A stretch of 64,000 bases of DNA from Desulfurobacterium pacificum (GTDB lineage Bacteria > Aquificota > Aquificia > Desulfurobacteriales > Desulfurobacteriaceae). A model generated the notes under the pieces. It did not search any database, had not been told where the DNA came from, and saw only the letters and a program-made list of their open reading frames with translations. Shown one piece after another: positions 43,321 through 51,649 of the stretch. The stretch is taken from assembly GCF_900182835.1 (NCBI RefSeq), contig NZ_FXUB01000002.1, positions 227,043-291,042 on the forward strand, in the 5' to 3' direction. Every line of letters starts with the position of its first letter. Position 1 is the first letter of the stretch. A program made the position numbers and the translations under genes.

Positions 43321-43665
43321 CTAATCTATTAGGTTGATTTTAAGAGTTAGCTTAATGCCTTTACAGTTAAGTATAACTGATGGTGGTGAAGCTGTAATTT
43401 TTTTAACAGTACATATATCTATTTTATCTCCTTCTTTCAGATATAGTCCGTTGATTAAGGCTATTTTTTTGTGATTTGAGGTGATTACTGCTGAAAGTGT
43501 TAATTGTGGTAATTGGATAGAGGTCTGTTTCTTTTTTCTTTTTGTTGTATTTTGTTGTTTATCGGTTTGTTTGAGTTTACTTAAAGGGTAAAAGAGTCCT
43601 CCTTTAGCGCTTTGAAGAAAAAATAGGAGAAAAGTTAGCGTTAATAGTAGTCTAATCCGTTTCAT
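43321..43665 (-). CDS. MshK/PilP/GspB-like periplasmic protein
   Basis: 114 residues: signal peptide (KRIRLLLTLTFLLFFLQSAKG), basic linker, then LTLSAVITSNHKKIALINGL, LKEGDKIDICTVKKI and SPPSVILNCKGIKLTL. This small homology-region fold is shared by MshK, PilP and GspB/C and usually contacts the secretin. Placed directly upstream of the secretin gene, as mshK is of mshL. Overlaps the MshJ-like gene by 14 bases. Confidence 0.65.
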   Translation of the reverse strand: MKRIRLLLTLTFLLFFLQSAKGGLFYPLSKLKQTDKQQNTTKRKKKQTSIQLPQLTLSAVITSNHKKIALINGLYLKEGDKIDICTVKKITASPPSVILNCKGIKLTLKINLID

Positions 43666-44194
43666 TTCCCAACTCCTGGAGATTTATGATAGGAGTTTTC
43701 CAGGACATTTGAAGCGTTGTTCCGTTGTTGTTAAATAAGCTTATCGCTTTTAGAGAAAGAGGGAAGCTGTTTAATATATCTTTTATTGCTTTAATAGCGT
43801 TTTGTTCCTTTCCTTTTAAAACTACTGATGTTGTTAAGGAGAAGTTTTCTTTTGGTGTTAGTGCAGAGTTAAGATTAAGTATTTGCATGTTGTCGGTGAC
43901 GCATATTTCGGAAATCCTTTTGCCTATGAGTTCGGGAGAGTTAAAAGGGGGGAATTTTTCAATACTTTTGATGATGTTTTCTTTCTGTTCCTTTAATTGA
44001 ACTATTTCTTGCTCTTTTGTTTTTATTTGGTACTGAAGGTTTGTGTTTTCTCTCTGCAGACGAGATATTTCGGCTTGGAGAGAATCGTAGTTTTCGGAGA
44101 AAGAAATGTATCTGTAAACGGTAAAAAGAAACAGGATTAGTGATAGTAAAGTTATAGTCGTAAGTACTATCATTTCTTTATTGGTTCTTAACAT
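43652..44194 (-). CDS. PilO/MshJ-like inner-membrane pilus assembly protein
   Basis: 180 residues. One N-terminal helix (VLTTITLLSLILFLFTVYRY), then a coiled coil (SLQAEISRLQRENTNLQYQI) and a C-terminal ferredoxin-like domain (FSLTTSVVLKGKEQNAIKAI). This architecture is that of PilO/MshJ/GspM. It overlaps the MshI-like gene by 17 bases. Confidence 0.72.
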   Translation of the reverse strand: MLRTNKEMIVLTTITLLSLILFLFTVYRYISFSENYDSLQAEISRLQRENTNLQYQIKTKEQEIVQLKEQKENIIKSIEKFPPFNSPELIGKRISEICVTDNMQILNLNSALTPKENFSLTTSVVLKGKEQNAIKAIKDILNSFPLSLKAISLFNNNGTTLQMSWKTPIINLQELGNETD

Positions 44195-45431
44195 AGCTTT
44201 CTGCCCTTAAGTTTATTTCAAAGGTGGCTGATATTGCTTTTATATTTTTCAGTTTTTCTGCGTTTAAGAGTTTGAAGTATGTTATGTAATTGTTTTCTTT
44301 TAAAGCTGCGATTAGGTCGTGGAATTCTTGTGGTTTTTTAAGATAGTGGCAGAAGGTAATTGTTGATAAGATGAAAGACTTTCCGTTACCGTTTATAGTG
44401 AGAAAGTAGCTGTTAGTTTTCTTCAGAGGTTTTTTCATGCTTTCTATGAAGTTGTAGATTTCAGGTTTTTTAGCTGAGAGGAGTAGGTTAATTTCTGGTT
44501 TTTTAAGGAAGTTTTGGATGTTTTTTTCTTTTTCTGTCAGTTTGGAAAGTTTTTGCTGTTTAATTTGGATGTTTTTTTCCAGAGAGGATTTTAGGAAGTG
44601 TAGTTTGGATAAGTCATTCTTTATTTCTGTAGCTTTGTAGTGTATCCCAGCGCTTGCAGCTAAGAAAATTATGGATATCGGTATGGTGGCGTGGATTGGT
44701 TTAAGGAGTTTCTTTTCGTAGAAGAAGGGAGCTTTTGTGGAAGGTAGGATGGCGGGAATTAGGAATTTGAGGGAGGGGATTTTTTCTTTAATGAATTCGT
44801 TTAGAGGTATTACTTTTCTGCCTGGTTGCTGTAGCTCTGTTATATCTCCTGAGTAGACGATAGTTTTTATTTCTACTTTGTGCTGTTCTTTGTAGTATTC
44901 AAGAGTAAGTTCTATAGAGTCTGTAATTGCGCTTTCGGTTGTAAATCCTCTTATATAGTCAACGTGTCCGTTTCGGAAGACGAAGACTAAGTAGTCGTTG
45001 TAGAAAGAGTGGACTAAAAGGAAATCCGTTTTTACTTTGTTGTGTAGAAAGTTGCTGAGTACCTGTGATGTTGTTGTTAGAGCTTTGAATTGGGGGAGGG
45101 GGGCGATTTTTTCTTTTTTAATTATGGAAGCGAGGATTCTGTAGTTATTTCCTTCGGGGAAAACAGAGTATATCCAATCGACTTCTGAGATATCTGCGAT
45201 AAATTCAAGGTCTTTTTTTATCTTTTGTTGAATGGCGATTTTTATCTGCTTTGAGCTCAGTTTAGGGAGGACGTATATCCTGTCCATTATGGAGCTATCT
45301 GTTAAAGAGGCGGTAAGACTTTGGGTTTGAATTTGGGAAAGCGAAGTTTCTTGATAGAAATTTTTAAATCTTTTTTTAAGCAGGACTCTTGCTCTATTGC
45401 TAAGGTCAATTTCTCCGAATAATTTAGCCAC
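44178..45431 (-). CDS. PilM-PilN / MshI-like inner-membrane platform protein
   Basis: 417 residues. The first 250 are a PilM-like, actin-ATPase-fold cytoplasmic half; the rest has one helix near 258-280 (IHATIPISIIFLAASAGIHY), a coiled coil, and a PilN-like periplasmic domain. Fused PilM-PilN proteins such as MshI and GspL tie the ATPase and platform to the alignment complex. Nucleotide motifs are degenerate by eye. Sits between the GspF-type and MshJ-like genes. Confidence 0.7.
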   Translation of the reverse strand: MAKLFGEIDLSNRARVLLKKRFKNFYQETSLSQIQTQSLTASLTDSSIMDRIYVLPKLSSKQIKIAIQQKIKKDLEFIADISEVDWIYSVFPEGNNYRILASIIKKEKIAPLPQFKALTTTSQVLSNFLHNKVKTDFLLVHSFYNDYLVFVFRNGHVDYIRGFTTESAITDSIELTLEYYKEQHKVEIKTIVYSGDITELQQPGRKVIPLNEFIKEKIPSLKFLIPAILPSTKAPFFYEKKLLKPIHATIPISIIFLAASAGIHYKATEIKNDLSKLHFLKSSLEKNIQIKQQKLSKLTEKEKNIQNFLKKPEINLLLSAKKPEIYNFIESMKKPLKKTNSYFLTINGNGKSFILSTITFCHYLKKPQEFHDLIAALKENNYITYFKLLNAEKLKNIKAISATFEINLRAESYVKNQ

Positions 45432-46656
45432 TACCCATCCTCGATATAACGTTGTATACAGGCATTAGTATACCAAGTGCGATAATTCCTAATATTGTTC
45501 CGAGTATGAGCTGTAAGGTTGGTTCTATTACCATTGTCATTGCCTGTATTTTCCTACGCATATCATCTTCATAAATTTCTGCAAGTCGAAGTAGGGATTT
45601 ATCTAAGGCACCGGTGTCTTCTCCTAACTTTACCATTCTAATTATTGGATGCTCGAAGAAGCCTGTTTTCCTCATTGCTTCTGAAAGCATATCTCCGTTA
45701 AGGAGATTTTCTTTGACTTGAGAGAAAACCTCTTTTAAAAAGAGGTTGGTTTCTACGTAGTTTATTATGAGTTCTATTGCGTTGAGAAGTGTTCCTCCGC
45801 TTCTGTAGACTTCTGCTATTGCGCGCATATCTCTTGCTAAAGATGACTTGGTGAAGATTTCTCCTAAAATGGGGAGTTTGAGCTTAAATTTGTCAAACAT
45901 GTAACGGAGTTTTCGGGATTTCTTTAGTGATAGTTTTATTATTACTATTAGAAGGATAGGGGTTGTAACTATTTGTTTCCAGAATGCTTTAACGTACGTT
46001 CCTGTCCATAGTAATATTTTGGTGGGAAGAGGGTATTCTTTTAATCCTAAGGCTTTAATTGCAGGAAGAACCTGAGGGATTATATAACCGAACATAATGG
46101 CTATAGTGAATGCAACAACTACTGTGACGAAAGCAGGATAAGCAAGTGCCTGTTTTACTTCTTTTTGTAACCGGATTGCCCAGTCTAAATATTCGGCGTA
46201 GTTAGAAAATACTTGAGGCAATGCATCCGTTTCTTCTCCTACTTTTACCAAACCGATAAGTTCTCCTGGAAACGCCCCAGTTTCTCTCATTGCTTCTGAG
46301 AGAGAACTTCCTGCGGTAATGCTGTTTTTAATCTGTTCTATAACTTTCTTGAAGTAAGGATTTTTGGTAGTTTCTTTTATGTCATCTAAGGTTTCTAAAA
46401 GGGATATTCCCATATCTAAGGAACGTCCCATGTAGAAGCAGAAGTCAGCCAGTTCTTGTTTTGTTATTTTTCTGGGGCTTAAAAAATCAAGCAGTGAGAA
46501 TTCTTTTATTGCAGTTAGCCAGTCTCTTTTATAATCTATGAGTAGTGTGTCTCCGTGGGAATATAAAGTCAAAAGTTCCTGCTCATTTTCTACTTCCACC
46601 GTTTCTTCAATTACTTCACCTTCGGGGGTGAGTAGGGTAACCCTGTACTTTGCCAT
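45424..46656 (-). CDS. Pilus/type II secretion inner-membrane platform protein (GspF/PilC/MshG-type)
   Basis: 410 residues with the two T2SSF repeats: FCFYMGRSLDMGISLLETLD and LARDMRAIAEVYRSGGTLLN, each followed by ELIGLVKVGEETDALPQVFS or IIRMVKLGEDTGALDKSLLR, and helices such as AFTIAIMFGYIIPQVLPAI and LILGTILGIIALGILMPVYN. Starts one base after the stop of smc and heads the MSHA-like operon. The N-terminal extension (YRVTLLTPEGEVIEETVEVE) is usual for GspF. Confidence 0.92.
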   Translation of the reverse strand: MAKYRVTLLTPEGEVIEETVEVENEQELLTLYSHGDTLLIDYKRDWLTAIKEFSLLDFLSPRKITKQELADFCFYMGRSLDMGISLLETLDDIKETTKNPYFKKVIEQIKNSITAGSSLSEAMRETGAFPGELIGLVKVGEETDALPQVFSNYAEYLDWAIRLQKEVKQALAYPAFVTVVVAFTIAIMFGYIIPQVLPAIKALGLKEYPLPTKILLWTGTYVKAFWKQIVTTPILLIVIIKLSLKKSRKLRYMFDKFKLKLPILGEIFTKSSLARDMRAIAEVYRSGGTLLNAIELIINYVETNLFLKEVFSQVKENLLNGDMLSEAMRKTGFFEHPIIRMVKLGEDTGALDKSLLRLAEIYEDDMRRKIQAMTMVIEPTLQLILGTILGIIALGILMPVYNVISRMGSG

Positions 46657-46657
46657 T

Positions 46658-49600
46658 TTATACCGCCGCTAACATTTCAAAAGACACGCCTAATATCTTT
46701 GATACTCCTGGTATTTCCATTGTTACGCCGTAAAGGACGTCGGCTGCTTCCATCGTAATTTTGTTATGAGTTACAACTATTACCTGGGTTTCTGTTGCCA
46801 TCTGTTTTAGTAGTTCTACGAACCTTGCTGTATTGACATCGTCTAATGCTGCATCTACTTCGTCTAAAACAACGAAAGGAGCTGGTCTTACTGAGTAGAG
46901 GGCGTATAGAAAGGCAAGTGCTACTAAAGTCCTTTCTCCTCCTGAAAGGAGATTGATATTGTTGTGTTTTTTGCCAGGTGGTTTGGCTTCAATTTCAATG
47001 CCGGCTTCGGATATTTTGTCTCCAACCAAGACTAACTTTGCTGTTCCTCCGCCAAATACTGTTTTGAACGTTTTACGGAAGTGTTTGTTGACTAATTTGA
47101 AGGTTTCGTTGAATCTCTTTTCTATTTCTTCGTCTAATTTCCTTATGGCTTCTTTTAAGTTTTTGATGGATTGTAAAAGGTCTTTTTCCTGTTCTAATAT
47201 GAAACCGTAGCGTTCCTTTACTTTATCGTACTCTTCAATTGCTAATAGATTTACAGAGCCTATGCGTGAAATTTTTTCTTTTATGTTTATCAGCTCTTTT
47301 TTGATTTCTTCTTCGGGTTTTTCGCAGAGAGAAGCACTTTCTAACGCTTCGCCTATTGTTTTGTTGAGGGAGAGGATTTTTTCTATCAGTTCTTCTTCTT
47401 TTGCATCTAATTTTGCCAAAGTTATCTCGTTTTCTTTTAACTTCTTTTCAACTTCGGAAAGGTCTTTTTGGCGGGATTTGAGAGCTTCTTCTTTATCTTT
47501 TATTATTGTTGAGAGAGAACGTCTTTTTTCTTCTAACTCTTTTAGCTCTTTCCTGATTTCTTCTATCGCTTCATCAACACCAGAGAGGAGTTCTTCTGCC
47601 TTTGAAAGGTTTTCTTCTGCGTTTTTCAGTTGCTGGTAGAGTTCTTCTATTTTGTTTTCAGTTTCTGTAATTTCTCGTTGAAGTGTTTTAAGAAAGCGCT
47701 CCTTTCCTTTTATCTTCTCTTGAAGGTTAAAGAGCTTTTCTTTGAGAACCGATTCTTCGGAGCGAACGGTAGACAGTTCATCTTTGTATCTGTTTATTTC
47801 TTTTTGCAGGTTTTCTAACACCTGTTCTTTCTCTTTTAAGGCTTTAATGATTTCTGCTTTCTGGTTTTCTAACTCTTTAAGCTTTTTATTGAAAAGTTCC
47901 ATCTTTGAGGAAAAACTTTCTACTGACTTGCGATAATTGTCAATTTTTTCCTGCAATTCTTTTATCTTTTTCTCTGTTTCTTGAACCTTTGATTTTGCTT
48001 CTTTGAGTTTTGACTCTGTTTGGAACGTTTCCATTTCAATGGAACGGGCTTCATCTTTAAGTCTTTCAATCTCTATTTCAATAAACTCAAGCTCTTCCCT
48101 TAAAGGTTTGGTTTTTTCTTTTAGTTCGGAGAGGTGTTTTTCTTTCTCTTCAAGTTGCTGTTTGAGGTTGATTAATTCTTTTTCTAATTCTAATAGAGAG
48201 TTGTTCTGCTTAAGCTTTCCTACGTATGAACCTTCGCCGGAGAAGATGTTGAGGTCTTTGTCAATGAACGTACATTTGGGATATTTTTTAGCTAACTTTT
48301 CTGCTCCGCTTTGAACGAAAAAGACGTTTGAAAAGAGGAGATTAACTAAGTTTTTAACTCTGGTGTCTCTCGGTTTGACATGGGCAGTGAGAGGTGTTGC
48401 TTCCGGTATGTATTCTCCTTTTACTTCTTCAACGTCGGCGCTTAAGAGGAGAACTCTGCCGTTTCCTTTTATCCTTTCTTTCACCCAGATTACGTCTTCA
48501 AAGGTTTTAAGGATTATTCCTGCGCCGAATTTTTTGATGTAGGTTTCTACGATTCTTTCCCAGCCTGATTCTACGTCTAATAGGTTTATGAGGAGTCCTA
48601 TGTAGCCTTTAACTTTACCTTGTTTTCCGCTCTCTACGATTTTTTCTTCTAATTTGTCTAAATTGAGGGTGGAGAGAATTCTTTCGGTACTTTCTATTTT
48701 TGATTTTAGAGCTGCTATTTCGTGGGATACTCTGCTGATTTCTTCTTCAAGAGAAAGGATAGCTTCTTCTTTTTCCAGTTTTTTCTTTCTTTCCTCTTTG
48801 ATGGAGGTTTCTATATTGGTTTTTCTCTCTTTGAGTTTTTGTAGGGTTTCTTCAAGTTTTAAGACCTGAGATTCAAAGTATTCTTTTTCTTTTTGGAGTG
48901 TGTTGAGTTGGGGGGGGAGTTTTTCAAGGGCATTTTTGTGGGATTTATAACGTTCTTCCTCTCTTGCGATGTCAAGATTCAGTTTATTTATGAAAGTTGT
49001 AGTTTGGGAGATGGTGTTTTGTAGTTTAGCAAGCTCTTTTTTTAGGTTTTGCTGCTGTTCTTCTAAGTTTTTGAGTTCGGTTTCTAACTTTTCTCTCTTT
49101 TCTTTTAACGTTGTGATTTTGGATTTTAATTGTTGCTCTTCTTGCTTCAGGACTTCTATTTCTTTGTTTAGGGTTTCTATCTTTTTCTGCTTTGCGTCTT
49201 TTTCGTGGAGTTTTTCCCTGATTTCGGTGTTTATTCTAACGATTTCTTTTGAAAGGAAATCTTTTTTAACAGAGGCTTCTTTTTTGCTTTTTTCCACTTC
49301 GTAAAGTTCTTCTGACGTTTCTTCTATAAGTTTAGTGGTTTCATCTAACTCTTTTCTTAAATTTTCTATCTCTACCTGCAGGGCTGCTATTTCCGATTCT
49401 AAGGAATGTCTGTCTTCTCTTAGGATTTTGAGTGTGTTTTCCGTTAGCTCTTTTGTGGCGCGTAAGTTTTTGAGCTGTATTCCGTAGAGCAGGGTTTCTA
49501 AGTTCTTTTCTTTTTCTCTTAGTTCTTTGAATTTCTTTGCTTTTTCTGCCTGACTTTTGAGTTGCTTTAGATTTTTACCAACTTCTTCAATTACACCTCT

Positions 49601-50170
49601 GACGTTTTCAAGGTTTTGTTCGGCTTCTTCTAATTCTTTGAGTGTAGCTTCTTTTTTTTCTTTAAATACTGTTATTCCTGCTGCTTCGTCTATTAGTTCT
49701 CTTCTTTCGTGAGGTTTTATCTTTAGGATTTTGTCTATCTGTCCCTGTTCAAAGAAGGCATAGTCTCTGTTGCCAAGACCTATTGAGGCGAAGAATTCCT
49801 GAATGTCTTTTAATCTAACCTTTCTGCCGTTTATGAAAAATTCGCTGTCGCCTGTAGATTTGACTTTTCTTTTTATTTCTATCGTTGGTTCGCCGACGTC
49901 AAAAAGGTCGTTTTTTAATAAGGTTATTGTGACTTCGGCGCTTCTGGCAGCTCTTCTTCCTTCTGAACCTTTGAAGATTACGTCTTTCTGGTTGTCTGCT
50001 CTGATTCCTTTGGCTGATTTGTCTCCTACTATCCATTTGAGAGCGTCAACTATGTTACTTTTTCCGCAGCCGTTCGGTCCTACGATGCAGTTTATGCCCT
50101 CTGAGAATTTGATTTCGGTTTCATCGGCGAAGGATTTGAAGCCTTTAAGTTTGAGGGATTTTATGAGCAT
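46658..50170 (-). CDS. smc: Chromosome partition protein SMC
   Basis: 1170 residues, the standard length. N-terminal Walker A GPNGCGKSNIVDALKWIVGD, two coiled coils of about 300 residues each separated by a hinge (LEEKIVESGKQGKVKGYIGL to VFFVQSGAEKLAKKYPKCTF), then the C-terminal signature LLSGGERTLVALAFLYALYS and Walker B VVLDEVDAALDD. Condenses and segregates the chromosome with ScpA/ScpB, which are not in this window. One base upstream of the pilus operon; the shared transcript is suggested by the spacing. Confidence 0.96.
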   Translation of the reverse strand: MLIKSLKLKGFKSFADETEIKFSEGINCIVGPNGCGKSNIVDALKWIVGDKSAKGIRADNQKDVIFKGSEGRRAARSAEVTITLLKNDLFDVGEPTIEIKRKVKSTGDSEFFINGRKVRLKDIQEFFASIGLGNRDYAFFEQGQIDKILKIKPHERRELIDEAAGITVFKEKKEATLKELEEAEQNLENVRGVIEEVGKNLKQLKSQAEKAKKFKELREKEKNLETLLYGIQLKNLRATKELTENTLKILREDRHSLESEIAALQVEIENLRKELDETTKLIEETSEELYEVEKSKKEASVKKDFLSKEIVRINTEIREKLHEKDAKQKKIETLNKEIEVLKQEEQQLKSKITTLKEKREKLETELKNLEEQQQNLKKELAKLQNTISQTTTFINKLNLDIAREEERYKSHKNALEKLPPQLNTLQKEKEYFESQVLKLEETLQKLKERKTNIETSIKEERKKKLEKEEAILSLEEEISRVSHEIAALKSKIESTERILSTLNLDKLEEKIVESGKQGKVKGYIGLLINLLDVESGWERIVETYIKKFGAGIILKTFEDVIWVKERIKGNGRVLLLSADVEEVKGEYIPEATPLTAHVKPRDTRVKNLVNLLFSNVFFVQSGAEKLAKKYPKCTFIDKDLNIFSGEGSYVGKLKQNNSLLELEKELINLKQQLEEKEKHLSELKEKTKPLREELEFIEIEIERLKDEARSIEMETFQTESKLKEAKSKVQETEKKIKELQEKIDNYRKSVESFSSKMELFNKKLKELENQKAEIIKALKEKEQVLENLQKEINRYKDELSTVRSEESVLKEKLFNLQEKIKGKERFLKTLQREITETENKIEELYQQLKNAEENLSKAEELLSGVDEAIEEIRKELKELEEKRRSLSTIIKDKEEALKSRQKDLSEVEKKLKENEITLAKLDAKEEELIEKILSLNKTIGEALESASLCEKPEEEIKKELINIKEKISRIGSVNLLAIEEYDKVKERYGFILEQEKDLLQSIKNLKEAIRKLDEEIEKRFNETFKLVNKHFRKTFKTVFGGGTAKLVLVGDKISEAGIEIEAKPPGKKHNNINLLSGGERTLVALAFLYALYSVRPAPFVVLDEVDAALDDVNTARFVELLKQMATETQVIVVTHNKITMEAADVLYGVTMEIPGVSKILGVSFEMLAAV

Positions 50171-50274
50171 TTAGTTCCTCTCCTTGTTTTGTGGACAGAA
50201 AAAGTTTACCAGAGTTGATTTTTGTTTTGAAGATAAGAGGAATAACAACTTTGTAGGACGATATTTAGTTTTTG

Positions 50275-50304
50275 TTGGACAAAAGTGTAAATCTAAATTA
50301 TATT
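50275..50304 (+). promoter_or_regulatory. Candidate promoter of the two-gene PIN-like unit
   Basis: TTGGAC (50275-50280) and TATATT (50299-50304) are 18 bases apart, 36 bases before the ATG at 50341. The 170-base gap between smc and this unit is AT-rich and otherwise empty. Confidence 0.5.
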
Positions 50305-50340
50305 TTTATCCGAGGAATGCGATTAAAAGGAGGAATTGTT

Positions 50341-50643
50341 ATGAAGGTTTTACAGAAAGAGACTTCTATTAAAGAGCTGTTGAAAAGTGAACGGTTATCA
50401 TTTCAGAACTTGAAAGAGTTAGAAGAGTGGTTAAAAAATAATGTTGTGGTAAAGGGGAAAAGGGAGATTGTTAAGAATCCATCAAAGGCTTTTAAAGAGA
50501 ATGTTGTAGTTGTAACGGATAGAAAAGAACCTACAGGTGTGTATATTAGTTTGAAAGCTGCTAATAAACTTCCTCCAGAGTTGCAAGCCTTTCTTTTCAT
50601 GACTTTGAATGTTATAGGATGTAAGTATCTTTTGAGGGGATAG
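50341..50643 (+). CDS. Small protein upstream of a PIN-like gene, candidate antitoxin
   Basis: 100 residues from ATG 50341, preceded by AAGGAGG at about 50329; a longer frame back to 50272 is less likely. Highly charged N-terminus (MKVLQKETSIKELLKSERL) then an acidic helix, and a C-terminal part with KENVVVVTDRKEPTGVYISL. I do not recognise the family. Position four bases before a PIN-like gene and size fit the antitoxin-first order of toxin-antitoxin pairs. Confidence 0.55.
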   Translation: MKVLQKETSIKELLKSERLSFQNLKELEEWLKNNVVVKGKREIVKNPSKAFKENVVVVTDRKEPTGVYISLKAANKLPPELQAFLFMTLNVIGCKYLLRG

Positions 50644-50647
50644 TGTT

Positions 50648-51133
50648 ATGGAAGAAGAGACAATAGTTGTAGTGGATTCTTCAAAGTTAAATCAGCTGGC
50701 GAGATTTTGTGTATCCTGTAGAGGGGAAATAAAGGAAGTTTTTCTTAAGGGGAAGTTAAAGGGCTGGAGGTTTGTTTCAACTACAACAAATGTTAGAAGA
50801 GCACTGCAGTCTTTTATTAGAGAATTAGAAAAGAAAGGGAAGAAAGATGTTATTGGAGAAGTAGCGAAACTTTACGTTAAAGAAGTTGAATTACTTTTGG
50901 ATAAAGTGGTTCCTAAAAGGTTTTATTTGTGTGAAGTTTTTGCAGCGGATGAGGTTCTTTTTGATTCAGATTTTGAAAAAGAGGATGCTCAGGCATTGGC
51001 TCTTGCCATTGTTCTTGTTAAAGAAGGATTTGAAGTTTTGTTATGGACAAATGATAAGGATTTTCTTGGAAAGTCTGAAGAAATAGAGAGGAGATTTGGT
51101 GTTAAGGTGGTAAAAATTTTGAAGTTTGTGTAA
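50648..51133 (+). CDS. PIN-domain-like protein, candidate toxin RNase
   Basis: 161 residues. An Asp near the N-terminus (VVVDSSKL) and, later, DFEKEDAQALALAIVLVKEG followed by LLWTNDKDFLGKSEE, the spacing of acidic residues (ED, then ND-x-D) typical of PIN nucleases. ATG with GGGGATAGTG upstream. Clear PIN catalytic assignments need alignment. Predicted RNase toxin of the preceding small gene. Other possibility: a PIN-like component of RNA processing. Confidence 0.6.
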   Translation: MEEETIVVVDSSKLNQLARFCVSCRGEIKEVFLKGKLKGWRFVSTTTNVRRALQSFIRELEKKGKKDVIGEVAKLYVKEVELLLDKVVPKRFYLCEVFAADEVLFDSDFEKEDAQALALAIVLVKEGFEVLLWTNDKDFLGKSEEIERRFGVKVVKILKFV

Positions 51134-51238
51134 ACCCCACTAATTTAGAAAAAACTGCGAGATAAGAAATAAAAAGTTCTTATGCAAGAATAGAAAATTT
51201 TTATCTTTTTATGGTTGAAAAGAGTTGATTTGAGGAAT

Positions 51239-51325
51239 TGGTGCCCGGGGCGGGATTTGAACCCGCACGGGATTGCTCCCACAGGATCCTGAGTCCTGCG
51301 CGTCTGCCAATTCCGCCACCCGGGC
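51239..51325 (-). tRNA. tRNA-Leu (anticodon CAG)
   Basis: Class II tRNA of 87 bases on the minus strand. Acceptor GCCCGGG pairs with CCCGGGC, the anticodon is CAG in ACTCAGGA, a long variable arm follows, and CCA is encoded at 51239-51241. Located alone between the PIN-like unit and the porin gene. Confidence 0.95.
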
Positions 51326-51649
51326 AGTTGTTTTTAGAAATATAGGCGTAGGAGTTGAAATTTCAAAACTTATTTTCTGATTTTTAGGTGTTAGAGGAGG
51401 AGGGAGGGGGAAGAGGGAGGATTTTTCTTAGAGCTTTAAATAAGAGAAAATGCTTTATTTGACATATTTATTTCTTTATAAAAAATTTCTTTTCTTTGGG
51501 GAATTCTTATACTTAGATTAACTTTTATAAAAATCGTAAATTAATTTTTTCTTAAATTATTTTTTTCTGTTGACATCAAACAAGTGATTTGCTACTTTTC
51601 TTTTCTGAAGAGAATAAGCTATTTAAGAAAAATCAGAGGAGGTGTAACG
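51326..51649 (+). promoter_or_regulatory. 324-base noncoding stretch with the porin promoter
   Basis: It holds the tRNA-Leu promoter at its left end, a purine-rich tract at 51391-51420 that ends in one of the GGATTTTT motifs (51419-51426), and an AT-rich region. TTGACA at 51570-51575 with TACTTT at 51593-51598 (17-base spacing) is the best promoter for the porin gene, leaving a leader of about 45 bases. No open reading frame is convincing here. Confidence 0.5.
51339..51366 (-). promoter_or_regulatory. Promoter of tRNA-Leu(CAG)
   Basis: On the minus strand TTGAAA (51361-51366) and TATATT (51339-51344) are 16 bases apart, with transcription expected about seven bases before the tRNA 5' end at 51325. 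Confidence 0.6.

Noticed and set aside
37224..46656. Reading the operon as a type II secretion system
   Set aside because: No GspG major pseudopilin, GspC or GspK-type gene is evident and the gene order follows MSHA loci better.
47262..49304. Several Ser/Phe-rich plus-strand frames inside smc
   Set aside because: They mirror the Lys/Glu-rich coiled coil of SMC and have no ribosome sites.
51391..51420. Purine-rich G tract as a G-quadruplex
   Set aside because: The longer G runs are too few and uneven for a confident quadruplex; it is reported only as context of a polar motif copy.
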